DNA of 64,000 nucleotides from Polynucleobacter paludilacus (GTDB lineage: Bacteria; Pseudomonadota; Gammaproteobacteria; Burkholderiales; Burkholderiaceae), in the NCBI RefSeq assembly GCF_018687595.1, contig NZ_CP061298.1, forward strand, positions 434,001 to 498,000, written 5' to 3'. Below are positions 37,762 to 52,887 of the stretch, piece after piece. Under the pieces are notes generated by a model that ran no database searches, was not told the origin of the DNA, and was given only the letters and a program-made list of their open reading frames with translations. Both the position numbers and the translations under genes were made by a program. How positions within the stretch are numbered: the first letter of the stretch is position 1; each line of letters begins with the position of its first letter.

Positions 37762-38718
37762 ATGAAAAACCTAGCTTCGCCACCGTTGATTCACAAGGAA
37801 GCTTTTATTGCTGCAAGGGAGCAGCTTGGTTTGAGTATCAAGGAGTTATCCCAAAAAACTTGCTTATCCGTACGCCAGATTGAGCAAATTGAAGATGGGG
37901 GACAAAACTCTTTTTATAGCGCCAATATCAAATTTACTGCCGCCAAGAAAGTAGCAAAGCTCTTAAAGTTGAGCCCCGAACAAGCGTTTGACTTTGGTGA
38001 TTTGGTTTCACAGATGCCAGCAGTAGAAAAGCCTAGTGAACCCATCAGTGATGGGGTTAAGGCAACCTTCGCCCCTGTAGTTGCGGTAGAGGCGACTAAG
38101 AAGTTAAAGCCAGCAAAGACTTTCCATTCACCTTCAGTCAAAAAGAAAAAATGGCTACCAATCTTGGGATTACTTGCTGTTACTGGATTTGCGCTTGTAA
38201 GTCTGCAGCCAAGCTTTTTTAGTGCTGTTACTGAGACAGCGGTTACTCCTGTCGAAGAACTAAAAGCAGAATCTGCCACCGCATCTACACCTCCTGAGAC
38301 TCCAGCCGAAGCTAGCCTTCAAACGAACCCATCGCCAATAGTTGCGGCTGCGCCGATTGCTACAGTTGCCTCAAGTCCTGCTGTGGAATGTCCAGTTGCG
38401 GATGCTAGTGTTGCTAGCTTTAGGGCTGACGCACCCAAGAAGTCTGCTGACATGGTGTATCTCGTTGCCAAGACTCCGCAGGTGGTCTGCGTTCTGGATG
38501 CTACTGGTAAAAGCCAGTCCAAGCAATTGGAGTCCGGAATTGGGGCTAGTGTTTATGGCAAAGCACCTCTAAAGGTTTTGACTGCGGGATTAACTCAAGT
38601 CGATCTGTACTTTCAGGGGGTGAAAGTTCGCCCCAGCAATCCGATTGCTAATACCATCATGCTAGAGCCTGCACCACTCAATACAATCAAGGGTGAGGCT
38701 GATTCAGAGCTGCGTTGA
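37762..38718 (+). CDS. RodZ-like membrane-anchored HTH protein
   Basis: This 318-residue protein has the RodZ architecture: N-terminal HTH (about 10-75, FIAAREQLGLSIKELSQKTC), a basic stretch (KKKKW), one membrane helix (about 132-150, LPILGLLAVTGFALVSL), an Ala/Pro/Thr-rich linker, and a periplasmic beta domain like DUF4115 (about 225-310, containing VYGKAPLKVLTAGLTQVDLYFQG). RodZ links MreB to the cell wall machinery. In Burkholderiales I expect the main rodZ beside ispG, so this may be a second, specialised copy. It is co-transcribed with the preceding soluble paralogue. Confidence 0.78.
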   Translation: MKNLASPPLIHKEAFIAAREQLGLSIKELSQKTCLSVRQIEQIEDGGQNSFYSANIKFTAAKKVAKLLKLSPEQAFDFGDLVSQMPAVEKPSEPISDGVKATFAPVVAVEATKKLKPAKTFHSPSVKKKKWLPILGLLAVTGFALVSLQPSFFSAVTETAVTPVEELKAESATASTPPETPAEASLQTNPSPIVAAAPIATVASSPAVECPVADASVASFRADAPKKSADMVYLVAKTPQVVCVLDATGKSQSKQLESGIGASVYGKAPLKVLTAGLTQVDLYFQGVKVRPSNPIANTIMLEPAPLNTIKGEADSELR

Positions 38719-38733
38719 GTAATGAAGCAGTTT

Positions 38734-39090
<357 letters not shown>

Positions 39091-39151
39091 TCATCATACT
39101 CATAAGAGCTGAGATTGCCTATCGTGTTTGACAGTAATAAGTCAGTGCTAT

Positions 39152-40771
39152 TTAGGCCCTAAATTGCGAAGTAATAGGGTAGCGCCAGTCTCGCCCGAAA
39201 GCACGGGTGGTCACTCGAACCCCTGGGGGTGCTTGGCGACGCTTGTACTCATTGAGCTTGATGAGGCGAGTTACTTTTTCGACACTTTCAGGATCAAAGC
39301 CTGCGGCGATGATTTGGGCAATGGATTGGTTTTGTTCCATGTAACGCTCTAAGATCCCATCCAATACTTCATAAGATGGCAGGCTATCTTGATCAGTTTG
39401 ATTAGGGCGTAGTTCTGCAGAGGGGGCACGAGTCAAAATGCGTTCTGGAATGACTGCCTGAATATGATTGCGATAAGCGCATAGACGATAGACCAGAGTC
39501 TTGGCAATGTCTTTGATCACGGCAAAGCCACCAGCCATATCACCGTACAAAGTACAGTAGCCCACAGCCATTTCACTCTTGTTGCCGGTAGTGAGAACAA
39601 GACTGCCCGTTTTATTAGAAAGCGCCATCAAGAGAGTGCCGCGGACTCGTGCCTGAATATTTTCTTCAGTAGCATCGGCTTTCATCCCTTTAAATTGCTG
39701 TGCGAGTGCATGCTCGAGGGCATCAACGGATTCGCTAATCGGAATTTCATCGTATCGCACGCCCAAGTTCTGAGCAAGCTCACGAGCGTCGATCCAGGAG
39801 ATCTCTGCGGTATAGCGCGAGGGCATCATCACGGCACGGACTTGATCCGCACCCAAGGCGTCTACCGCAATGGCAAGGACGAGGGCTGAGTCCACACCCC
39901 CTGACAAACCAATGATGACGCCGGGAAAATGATTTTTGAGAACATAATCCCGTACACCCAATACTAGGGCTTGATAGGCTTGCGCTTCGATACTCAGTGA
40001 AGAAGTGGTCTGACCCAGCTCTAAATCATGAGCTGCATTCATTTTGACGAAACCTAAACCCGTTTCAAACTGGGGCATGGACATCACGAGCTCACCCTGA
40101 GAGTTGAGTGCAAATGAGCCACCGTCAAAGACCAGTTCATCCTGGCCACCTACTGAGTTCAAATAAATGAGGGGCATGTGGGTCAGCGCAATATGCTGAC
40201 GCAATACCTTAATCCGCAAAGTCTCTTTATCGAGGTGATAAGGAGAGGCGTTAGCCACCAATAGGATTTGCGCTCCTGCAGCATGAGCCTGTTGTGCTGG
40301 CCCAGCATGCCATGCGTCTTCACACAGAATCAGTCCAAAGCGAACGCCGTCTACTTCAAATACACAAGGCTGATTACCTGGCGTGAAATAACGCACTTCA
40401 TCAAAGACTTCATGATTGGGTAATTCTTGTTTGGCATAAGTTGCCATGACTTTGCCATTACGCAGAACCGATGCCGAGTTTTGTAAGCCCTGTGTAGTTT
40501 TTTGTGGATGTCCCACAACGACGGTGAGATCAGCAAATTGCGCCAACGATTTTGTTAGCTCTTGCAGAGCCTGATCACATGCCTCAATGAACGCAGGGCG
40601 TAGCAATAAATCTTCAGGGGGGTAACCAGTAAGCGAGAGCTCTGGAGTTAGCAATACTTTTGCGCCTTGTGCAAAGGCGTCTTCAGCAGCTTGAAGAATG
40701 AGCTCAGTGTTCCCCTTCAAATCACCCAAGAGAGGGTTGATTTGGGCGAGGGCGATTTGTCCTGAGCTCAC
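39152..40771 (-). CDS. nadE: Glutamine-hydrolysing NAD+ synthase
   Basis: NadE amidates deamido-NAD to NAD using ammonia released from glutamine. The 539-residue protein fuses a nitrilase-type glutaminase domain (about 1-250; LLTPELSLTGYPPEDLLL, GLILCEDAWH with the nucleophile Cys) to an ATP-pyrophosphatase synthase domain (GVIIGLSGGVDSALVLAIA near residue 290, VLTTGNKSEMAVGYCTLYGDMAGG). It begins 18 bases after the ppa stop and precedes glnB, so ppa-nadE-glnB may be one transcription unit. NadE releases pyrophosphate, which Ppa removes. Confidence 0.96.
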   Translation of the reverse strand: MSSGQIALAQINPLLGDLKGNTELILQAAEDAFAQGAKVLLTPELSLTGYPPEDLLLRPAFIEACDQALQELTKSLAQFADLTVVVGHPQKTTQGLQNSASVLRNGKVMATYAKQELPNHEVFDEVRYFTPGNQPCVFEVDGVRFGLILCEDAWHAGPAQQAHAAGAQILLVANASPYHLDKETLRIKVLRQHIALTHMPLIYLNSVGGQDELVFDGGSFALNSQGELVMSMPQFETGLGFVKMNAAHDLELGQTTSSLSIEAQAYQALVLGVRDYVLKNHFPGVIIGLSGGVDSALVLAIAVDALGADQVRAVMMPSRYTAEISWIDARELAQNLGVRYDEIPISESVDALEHALAQQFKGMKADATEENIQARVRGTLLMALSNKTGSLVLTTGNKSEMAVGYCTLYGDMAGGFAVIKDIAKTLVYRLCAYRNHIQAVIPERILTRAPSAELRPNQTDQDSLPSYEVLDGILERYMEQNQSIAQIIAAGFDPESVEKVTRLIKLNEYKRRQAPPGVRVTTRAFGRDWRYPITSQFRA

Positions 40772-40789
40772 TCCAATGGCAAGTTAGCC

Positions 40790-41332
40790 TTAGGCTGACT
40801 TGTTTTCCTTGTTATAGCGCTCAATACCTTCAAGAATTTCTTGATGAGCATCAGCAACGCCGCCCCAGCCTTGTACCTTGACCCATTTCCCTTTTTCTAG
40901 ATCTTTGTAGTGCTCAAAGAAGTGTTGGATTTGGTTTAAGCGAAGTGGATTGATATCCTCAGGTTTTTGCCAATGGGTATAGATTGGCAAAATCTTATCT
41001 TCTGGAACAGCTAACAATTTGGCATCTTGACCAGCTTCATCTTCCATTTTCAGAAGACCAATGGCACGGCAGCTCACGACTACACCGGGAATCAGTGGGA
41101 AGGGAGTAATGACGAGAACGTCAACCGGATCTCCGTCACCTGCAATGGTTTTATTGATGTAACCATAGTTGCAGGGATAGTGCATTGCAGTACCCATGAA
41201 ACGGTCTACGAAAATCGCGCCACTCTCTTTATCGACCTCATATTTAATTGGATCGGCATTCATCGGAATTTCAATAATGACGTTGAAGCTCTCAGGGATT
41301 TTCTTGCCAGGTTTGACCTTGTCTAAACTCAT
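40790..41332 (-). CDS. ppa: Soluble inorganic pyrophosphatase
   Basis: Ppa hydrolyses pyrophosphate to phosphate with Mg2+ in the cytosol. The 180-residue family I enzyme shows [15 protein letters not shown], the signature [15 protein letters not shown] with the three metal-binding Asp, and KVQGWGG near the C terminus. It is the first gene of a likely ppa-nadE-glnB unit. It is divergent from the membrane pyrophosphatase hppA across 164 bases, so two enzymes that consume the same substrate share a control region. Confidence 0.97.
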   Translation of the reverse strand: MSLDKVKPGKKIPESFNVIIEIPMNADPIKYEVDKESGAIFVDRFMGTAMHYPCNYGYINKTIAGDGDPVDVLVITPFPLIPGVVVSCRAIGLLKMEDEAGQDAKLLAVPEDKILPIYTHWQKPEDINPLRLNQIQHFFEHYKDLEKGKWVKVQGWGGVADAHQEILEGIERYNKENKSA

Positions 41333-41496
41333 AAATACTCCAATTAAAGATTAGTAAATACCCTGATCTTATCAAACTAGCAAAGTCATAATTCTGTTAG
41401 ATACTGATGCAGCTTATTGACTCTGATCAAAAGCCTTAAAAATCAGGTTCCGATAGGCGCAAGTAACAAAACAGATCAACTTTAGGGAGTTCAAGC

Positions 41497-43554
41497 ATGA
41501 GTAATGTCACTTTAGGCTTGTATTTTGCCTTAGCGTGCGGTGTGATAGCCGTGATTTACGGTTTTGTGATGCGCGGCTGGATTTTGCGCCAAAGCACTGG
41601 TAATGCCAAGATGGTGGAGATTGCTGAAGCCATTCAACTTGGTGCAGCAGCCTATCTGGCGCGTCAATATAAAACCATTGCAATCGTCGGCATTATTCTC
41701 ACGGCGCTGATTGTCTTTTTCCTTGATATTGCGACTGCCATCGGTTTTGTTGTTGGCGCAGTACTCTCAGGAGCCTGCGGATTTATTGGTATGAATGTTT
41801 CAGTCAAGGCCAATGTTCGTACTGCACAAGCAGCTACTATCGGTATGAATGAAGCGCTCAATGTTGCCTTCAAGGGCGGTGCTATTACCGGTATGTTGGT
41901 AGTGGGGCTCGGTTTACTTGGTGTCGGCCTCTTCTTTATGTTCCTCGTTTCCATCGGAGCAGGTAGAGATCTGAACGCCGTATTACATCCCCTCATTGGC
42001 CTAGCTTTTGGTTCTTCTTTAATTTCTATCTTCGCCCGTCTGGGTGGCGGTATCTTTACTAAAGGTGCAGACGTAGGTGCTGACTTGGTTGGTAAGGTTG
42101 AAGCGGGTATTCCGGAAGATGATCCACGCAATCCAGCGGTGATCGCTGATAACGTAGGCGATAACGTTGGTGACTGCGCTGGCATGGCGGCTGACTTATT
42201 TGAGACCTATGCAGTGACACTCATTGCAACCATGGTACTAGGCGCCTTGATGGTGACTGGTGCGCCAATTGCAGCGATTATTTATCCGCTGGTCTTAGGT
42301 GGAATCTCCATTTTGGCCTCAATCATCGGCTGCTCTTTTGTGAAAGCATCGCCTGGTATGAAGAATGTCATGCCTGCTTTGTACAAAGGTTTGATTATTG
42401 CTGGTGGTCTTTCTTTGATTGCTTTCTACTTTGCAACCAACTACATCATGCCGGATGACTCTTTGGGCATTCCTGGTAGCCAGTGGCGTTTGTTTGGCAG
42501 CACAGCAGTCGGCTTAGTCTTAACTGCAGCCTTGGTCTGGATTACTGAGTACTACACCGGCACCCAATACAAGCCCGTTCAGCATATTGCCGAAGCCTCT
42601 ACTAAAGGTCATGGCACTAACATCATTGCTGGTCTCGGTATTTCCATGAAATCCACGGCCTACCCAGTGCTCTTTGTCTGTGCCGCAATTTTTGCTGCCT
42701 ACTACCTGGCAGGTATTTACGGCATTGCTGTAGCAGCGACAGCGATGTTGTCAATGGCAGGTATCGTCGTTGCGCTTGATGCTTATGGCCCGATTACCGA
42801 TAACGCCGGTGGTATTGCGGAGATGGCAGGCTTGCCACAATCGGTACGTGACATCACCGATCCATTGGATGCGGTTGGTAATACCACAAAAGCCGTGACC
42901 AAAGGCTATGCGATTGGATCTGCTGGCTTAGCTGCCTTAGTACTTTTTGCCGATTACACCCATGCCTTAGAAGCCATCGGTCAACAGGTCTCATTTGATC
43001 TCTCCAATCACATGGTGATTATTGGCCTCTTCATTGGCGGCATGATTCCGTACTTGTTCGGCGCCATGGCGATGGAAGCAGTAGGGCGTTGTGCTGGTGC
43101 GGTGGTTGAGGAGGTGCGTCGTCAGTTCCGAGATATTCCTGGAATCATGGAGGGCACATCCAAGCCTGAGTACGGCAAAGCGGTTGACATGCTGACCTCC
43201 GCCGCAATTAAAGAAATGATCGTGCCATCACTACTCCCAGTAGTTGCACCGATTTTGGTTGGTTTGATTCTCGGACCTGCTGCATTAGGCGGGCTCTTGA
43301 TGGGTACGATTGTGACTGGCCTATTCGTCGCCATCTCAATGTGTACTGGGGGTGGTGCTTGGGATAACGCTAAGAAATATATCGAAGAGGGTCACTTTGG
43401 TGGCAAAGGTTCCGAGGCTCACAAAGCTGCAGTGACTGGCGACACAGTTGGTGATCCTTACAAAGACACTGCTGGTCCTGCGGTCAATCCATTAATCAAG
43501 ATCATCAACATCGTGGCACTGCTCATCGTGCCTTTGTTGCCAATGGTGCGTTAA
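41497..43554 (+). CDS. hppA: Membrane-bound proton-pumping pyrophosphatase (K+-independent type)
   Basis: HppA couples pyrophosphate hydrolysis to proton export across the inner membrane. The 685-residue protein has about 16 helices and the catalytic signatures [20 protein letters not shown] and [19 protein letters not shown]. Potassium dependence in this family depends on an Ala/Lys position: the sequence [16 protein letters not shown] places Lys465 there (with Thr468), as in K+-independent enzymes, so H+ pumping without K+ is expected. An AGGGAGT ribosome site precedes the ATG. It is divergent from ppa and ends at a terminator shared with trxB. Confidence 0.95.
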   Translation: MSNVTLGLYFALACGVIAVIYGFVMRGWILRQSTGNAKMVEIAEAIQLGAAAYLARQYKTIAIVGIILTALIVFFLDIATAIGFVVGAVLSGACGFIGMNVSVKANVRTAQAATIGMNEALNVAFKGGAITGMLVVGLGLLGVGLFFMFLVSIGAGRDLNAVLHPLIGLAFGSSLISIFARLGGGIFTKGADVGADLVGKVEAGIPEDDPRNPAVIADNVGDNVGDCAGMAADLFETYAVTLIATMVLGALMVTGAPIAAIIYPLVLGGISILASIIGCSFVKASPGMKNVMPALYKGLIIAGGLSLIAFYFATNYIMPDDSLGIPGSQWRLFGSTAVGLVLTAALVWITEYYTGTQYKPVQHIAEASTKGHGTNIIAGLGISMKSTAYPVLFVCAAIFAAYYLAGIYGIAVAATAMLSMAGIVVALDAYGPITDNAGGIAEMAGLPQSVRDITDPLDAVGNTTKAVTKGYAIGSAGLAALVLFADYTHALEAIGQQVSFDLSNHMVIIGLFIGGMIPYLFGAMAMEAVGRCAGAVVEEVRRQFRDIPGIMEGTSKPEYGKAVDMLTSAAIKEMIVPSLLPVVAPILVGLILGPAALGGLLMGTIVTGLFVAISMCTGGGAWDNAKKYIEEGHFGGKGSEAHKAAVTGDTVGDPYKDTAGPAVNPLIKIINIVALLIVPLLPMVR

Positions 43555-43594
43555 TCTAATTTGCCTTGCTCACCACCGTGTGAGTAGCAAAAGA

Positions 43595-43619
43595 AAACGC
43601 CTAGCATTGCTAGGCGTTT
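43595..43619. terminator. Bidirectional intrinsic terminator between hppA and trxB
   Basis: AAACGCCTAGC-ATT-GCTAGGCGTTT is a perfect 11-bp stem with A and T runs at its ends. It lies between the convergent hppA and trxB genes and can serve both. Confidence 0.9.
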
Positions 43620-43640
43620 CTCTTTATAGAAGCTGAGTGA

Positions 43641-46940
<3,300 letters not shown>

Positions 46941-46949
46941 AGAGATCCC

Positions 46950-47618
46950 TTGTTTAAATTACTCACTGCATTACTTCTTGCTACCGTTTTATCTTCCGCC
47001 AATGTCTATGCTGACAGCTCTGCTGCTGATCAATTGCGGCAATTTGTGCGCAACTCTAAAACCGCAGAAGGGGATTTTGTACAACAGCAGCTCCGCACTC
47101 CTCGTGGTGATGAACCCAAAGATAAAGGGTTAAAAGTAGTGCGCCAAACCCAAGGCCATTTTGTATTTCAGCGACCCGGGCGTTTTATTTGGGATACACA
47201 AAAACCGTATGAGCAAAAACTCATTGCTGATGGCAAGCAACTCATTTTGTGGGATAAAGATTTAAACCAAGTCACTTTTAGACCAAGCGGTCAGGCACTA
47301 GCAACGACTCCAGCAGCTATTCTGTTTGGCGAAACTTCCCTCGATCAACACTTTGATTTAATCGAAGGGCAAGAACGCCTCGGCATGAAATGGGTCGACC
47401 TGCAAGCCAAGAAGGATCCAAATGCTAAAGGTGATTTACCGTACACCAAGATCTCCATCGGAATGGTTGATGGCCTTCCAAAAGCCTTAGAGCTGACCGA
47501 TGGCTTGGGTAGCGTGGTTTTGGTGACTCTAAGCCAGATTCAGCTCAACATCAATCTTGCCCCCAGTCGCTTTGTGTTTAAGCCACCCCAAGGCGCTGAG
47601 GTCTTACGCTTAAACTAG
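46950..47618 (+). CDS. lolA: Outer-membrane lipoprotein carrier protein LolA
   Basis: LolA ferries lipoproteins from LolCDE through the periplasm to LolB. The 222-residue protein has a signal peptide (FKLLTALLLATVLSSANVYA, cleaved before DSS), then FVRNSKTAEGDFVQQ, FVFQRPGRFIWDTQKPYEQKL and WVDLQAKKDPN, all typical of LolA. The start is TTG 46950, 9 bases after the ftsK stop. ftsK-lolA-(rarA)-serS is a common gamma- and betaproteobacterial order; here rarA is not present and serS follows after 59 bases. Confidence 0.92.
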   Translation: MFKLLTALLLATVLSSANVYADSSAADQLRQFVRNSKTAEGDFVQQQLRTPRGDEPKDKGLKVVRQTQGHFVFQRPGRFIWDTQKPYEQKLIADGKQLILWDKDLNQVTFRPSGQALATTPAAILFGETSLDQHFDLIEGQERLGMKWVDLQAKKDPNAKGDLPYTKISIGMVDGLPKALELTDGLGSVVLVTLSQIQLNINLAPSRFVFKPPQGAEVLRLN

Positions 47619-47674
47619 AGCCTGATAAGGCTATCAAGACCAATTAAGATAAATTCAGTATTTAAAGATTGTAA

Positions 47675-49000
<1,326 letters not shown>

Positions 49001-49031
49001 ACAACACCTCGCTATAATTGCCATTCGGTTC

Positions 49032-49122
<91 letters not shown>

Positions 49123-49325
49123 ACCCTTTCTGCCTCTAAATACTTCTATCTTTTAATAGCAGATATCCCCAAATCCGACTAAAATTGGCAAAAGAGCAGT
49201 ATTTGCTTATTTATTCCATTTGGCTGTCATTCTCCAACAACAGCATTTGCTAGCGCTTTGTATAAAAGACGTACTGCACTAGACACATTTAGTTAGCTTA
49301 TAAAAGTTTGTATTCAGAATTTATC

Positions 49326-52300
49326 GTGCTTAAGAAAGCTGCACGGCAATCGTGCCTCTTCATTATTTCCGTACTTGCCTTAGATGTCGCAATGGCAGGT
49401 GGGTCAAACATTGCCCCGAATACTCTGCCAACCGGTGGACAAGTTGCCGCAGGAAGCGCCACGATTTCTAGTACAAGTACTCCACAATCTGCCGTCATGA
49501 ATGTCAACCAAACTTCACAACGCGCAGTGATTAATTGGAATTCTTTTAACGTGGGTTCTAATGCCACCGTTAACTTTAATCAACCCAATGCACAAGCAGT
49601 TATTCTCAATCGGGTGACCAGTGGTTCGGCCTCAGTGATTAATGGCGCCATCAATGCCAATGGCCAAGTCATCTTAGTGAACAGTAGTGGTGTGACATTT
49701 GGTAGAGGGGCGGAAGTCAATGCACCTGGCGTTGTTGCATCTACGCTCAATATGGCCGATAAAGAATTTATGGCCGGTAGCAATACCTTCATCGGCGATG
49801 GCACTGGCAAGATTATTAATAAAGGCACGATCACTTCCACTGCGGAGGGCGGTTATATTGCACTCTTAGCTCCTGAGGTGCGTAACCAGGGTTTCCTGAT
49901 TGCCCAAAAAGATTCCACTATCGCTATTGGCGCCGGCAAGCAAATTACCCTGAACTTTCAGGGTCAAGCATTAATTTCACTGAAGGTCGATCAAGGCTTG
50001 TATAACGCCATGATTCAGAATAAGCATGCGATTGAGGCGCCCAGTGGTTTAGTCATTATGGCTGCGGGGGATGCCAATCAACTGATGGCTAGTGTAATTA
50101 ATAACACTGGCACGATTTCTGCATCGAGTATTGTCAAAAATGGTGGTGTGATAGAAATCGTTGCCGCTGCGCTTAATCAAGCGGGCAGCATCTCCAGCAA
50201 TGGCACGGGTGCTAATAGCACTGGTGGTCAAATCAATTTGGTTGGTAGCAACATCACTTTGGCAAGCGCTTCTACGACTAGCGCCACTGGGGTGAGTGGC
50301 GGCGGCCAAGTTAATATTGGTCTCGGTAATACTGCTGTGACAGGCGGCAGCCAAGTGAACGTTGCTAACCCTAGCGCTTTAAGTAATGCACAAGCCCAAG
50401 CGCTCTCAGCAAACAATGCCGCGCTAGCAAGTCAAAACAATACGATGGCTCAGACAGTCACCATTCAGAGTGGTGCGGTAGTGAATACCTCTGCAACGCA
50501 AGCGGGTAATGGCGGCATCATTTCTATTTGGTCGCAAGTCAAGACCTCCGTTGCAGGTATCTTGCAAGCCATGGGCGGCGCTTTATCTGGTAATGGTGGA
50601 TTTATTGAAACCAGTTCAAGAGGCGCGGTAGATTTTTCAAGCACAGCGCAAATGAATACCACTGCACCCAATGGTAAGACTGGAACTTGGCTCCTAGATC
50701 CAACTGATATTTATATCAATACCTTAGGTGCAGGAACAATCAGCTCTGCTTTAGCAAACAACAATGTCGTTGTCGATGTCTCTAGCGCTACTGTCTGCGG
50801 ACAAGGTTATGGTGCTTGCTCAGGAACCACCGGTAATCTCACTGTTGGCGCTGACATTATCAAAATGGGTCAAAACTTGACTACCTTGACGCTTACATCA
50901 ACAGGAACCTTTAACCTCAATGCCAACATTACTGGCCAGAATTTAAACGTAGTTATTAATAGCTCGATTGCCTATCTCAATGCTGGCTATACTATTTCTG
51001 CAACGCAAGTTACCGTTCAAGCCCTGAGTTCGATTTACTCATCGGGTTCGATTCTGACCACTAGTCAATCGGGTTCATCACTCTTGAGTCTGATCTCTCT
51101 GATGGCTCAAGCAATTTATATTAACGGCACCTTATCAGCGACCAGCGTTAACTCATCTGGCGGCTCAATTACTTTAAGCGGTGACCAAATTACGATTAAT
51201 ACTGGTGGGGTGGTTTCTGCAGACGGTACTGCAACAGGTGGCGCAGTTGGAGCAATTTATATCACTAGTACTGGCTCGTTTATTGATCAGGGAGTTATCG
51301 AAACTAATGGTGTCAATACTGGGGGCGCAATTAATATCACGTCTGCGAGCGACAGTAGCTTTACAAATGCTTCTTTAAAGGCTAATGGTTCTAATGGTAT
51401 GGGGGGCTCAATATCCGTTACATCCAGTAACGGTAGTATCACTATTCAAAATACGAGTTTACTGGCCATTGGCGCTAATGGATCAGGGGGTTCTGTCTTG
51501 CTAGATGCTTATGGCAATATCACCTCAAATACAGGCACAATCATGACTGATGGAGTAACTGTAGGCGGAAGTACTACCTTACATGCGCACACTGGAAATA
51601 TTGGACTAACTAGCTCAGTATTTCAGTCCCAAAGTGCGAACAGCACTTCAGGAAGTATCGGTGGTCACATCAATTTGGTCACGAATAGCGGCTCCATTCT
51701 ATTTTCCGGATCAGATCTTTTGGCGCATGGATACCTAACCCCTGGAACCATCGAAATCAATACCCTTTCATCAACTGGCGTATTAACAAATGCGGATTAC
51801 TTTGGTATTGATGCTGCATCGATAGTTGATGCCACTCAATTTGTTGCTGGAAGGGCAAGTCAAGTGACTACAGTTTCATCTACGCTGAATACTGCTTATG
51901 CTCCCCCTCCGCCACCTCCACCTCTCATGGCCCTACCGAATCCGATGACCTTGAGCTTGAACTCATTAATGCCAATGGGGCCTCAGAGTCCACAGGGTCC
52001 CCAAGGGCCACAAGGGCAACAAGGGCCCCAGGGTTCTCAATCTGATCCAGCTGCCGGATCTTCAAATGGCTTGATGAATATGGCATTCGGACCGCCCGCT
52101 GGGACGAATGGGCCTAATGGCGCTCCTGGGCCGCTCGGTCCTAATCTGGGTTTTGCTCCACCCCCAGGAGCGCCAGGTGGCGATCCTAATGCGCTTGCTG
52201 GTGGTCCTTCTGGAACGAATGGTCCCAATGGAGTCAACAACCCCAGCGGTCCAAATTCTGGTTTAGCCCCGCTCCCAGGTTCAGCAGCGGTTGCTGCAAA

Positions 52301-52838
52301 TGGTCAAGCTTTGAATGGACAGCCTGTTAATGGCCGCCCACCAGCACCAAACTCACAAGCCAACAACAGCTCATCAAGTGGTAATGCGCCTCCACCTCCG
52401 CCGCCTAGCGCAAGCAATGGCCAAAGCTCTAATAATCAGCAGGCCGCTCCAGCCAAGCCTCCTTATGCTGGTAAGTATGCTAACGGCCTTCCCAGTAGCA
52501 CTCAGGCAAGCTCGACCAAGCCACCCCCTAGTCAGGCAAACTCTTATCAAGGTAAATACGCTGCCCGAGTCCAGACTGCAAGTAAAAACCCAACATTCCC
52601 AGTGAATGCCGCCAATGATCCCATTTATGGCGGGATGGGATCTAAGGGGCCTGCTTTAGCTGTAGTTGGCCTGCCTACCTCGGCCTCGGATGGCTTATCC
52701 GCGTCCTATGACAGCGTGCCATCTACAACAAATGCAGGGATCAATCATGTGGGTCAATCTCATCTTTCTAATGCCTACAAAGAAAGTCTAGAATCCACGA
52801 ATCTGACAGCAACCATGAATATATTGATCGGACTCTAA
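49326..52838 (+). CDS. Two-partner-secretion exoprotein (TpsA, filamentous-hemagglutinin-like) with collagen-like tail
   Basis: This exported protein of about 1170 residues has a signal peptide ending AMA-GGSN and a TPS domain (about 25-165) with INANGQVILVNSSGVTFGRGA and APGVVASTLNM, the hallmark of filamentous hemagglutinin/HMW-type exoproteins. A long beta-helix of degenerate repeats (GGxIxI with N/S/T-rich turns) runs to about residue 860. The tail has poly-Pro, Gly-Pro-Gln collagen-like triplets, GTNGPNG units and two YxGKYA motifs. GTG 49326 gives the cleanest signal peptide; TTG 49308 is possible. A TpsB-type pore gene at 56555 is its likely transporter. The function may be adhesion or surface structure. 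Confidence 0.85.
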   Translation: MLKKAARQSCLFIISVLALDVAMAGGSNIAPNTLPTGGQVAAGSATISSTSTPQSAVMNVNQTSQRAVINWNSFNVGSNATVNFNQPNAQAVILNRVTSGSASVINGAINANGQVILVNSSGVTFGRGAEVNAPGVVASTLNMADKEFMAGSNTFIGDGTGKIINKGTITSTAEGGYIALLAPEVRNQGFLIAQKDSTIAIGAGKQITLNFQGQALISLKVDQGLYNAMIQNKHAIEAPSGLVIMAAGDANQLMASVINNTGTISASSIVKNGGVIEIVAAALNQAGSISSNGTGANSTGGQINLVGSNITLASASTTSATGVSGGGQVNIGLGNTAVTGGSQVNVANPSALSNAQAQALSANNAALASQNNTMAQTVTIQSGAVVNTSATQAGNGGIISIWSQVKTSVAGILQAMGGALSGNGGFIETSSRGAVDFSSTAQMNTTAPNGKTGTWLLDPTDIYINTLGAGTISSALANNNVVVDVSSATVCGQGYGACSGTTGNLTVGADIIKMGQNLTTLTLTSTGTFNLNANITGQNLNVVINSSIAYLNAGYTISATQVTVQALSSIYSSGSILTTSQSGSSLLSLISLMAQAIYINGTLSATSVNSSGGSITLSGDQITINTGGVVSADGTATGGAVGAIYITSTGSFIDQGVIETNGVNTGGAINITSASDSSFTNASLKANGSNGMGGSISVTSSNGSITIQNTSLLAIGANGSGGSVLLDAYGNITSNTGTIMTDGVTVGGSTTLHAHTGNIGLTSSVFQSQSANSTSGSIGGHINLVTNSGSILFSGSDLLAHGYLTPGTIEINTLSSTGVLTNADYFGIDAASIVDATQFVAGRASQVTTVSSTLNTAYAPPPPPPPLMALPNPMTLSLNSLMPMGPQSPQGPQGPQGQQGPQGSQSDPAAGSSNGLMNMAFGPPAGTNGPNGAPGPLGPNLGFAPPPGAPGGDPNALAGGPSGTNGPNGVNNPSGPNSGLAPLPGSAAVAANGQALNGQPVNGRPPAPNSQANNSSSSGNAPPPPPPSASNGQSSNNQQAAPAKPPYAGKYANGLPSSTQASSTKPPPSQANSYQGKYAARVQTASKNPTFPVNAANDPIYGGMGSKGPALAVVGLPTSASDGLSASYDSVPSTTNAGINHVGQSHLSNAYKESLESTNLTATMNILIGL
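51978..52040 (+). repeat. Collagen-like Gly-Pro-Gln triplet repeat in the exoprotein
   Basis: About seven consecutive Gly-X-Y triplets (GPQ SPQ GPQ GPQ GQQ GPQ GSQ, with one Ser replacing Gly) are encoded directly after a poly-proline run at 51902-51929. Two further GTNGPNG units (near 52099 and 52210) extend the Gly/Pro/Asn-rich tail. Codons vary, so the repeat is maintained at protein rather than DNA level. Confidence 0.8.
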
Positions 52839-52887
52839 GATACTGCTCTAATAGGACAAATTCCACATTAATGGTTCTTAAGAGAGC

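Noticed and set aside
41664-42185. 173-codon frame antisense to hppA
   Set aside because: The sense frame encodes unmistakable HppA motifs; the antisense product is Pro/Ser/Thr-rich with no start signal.
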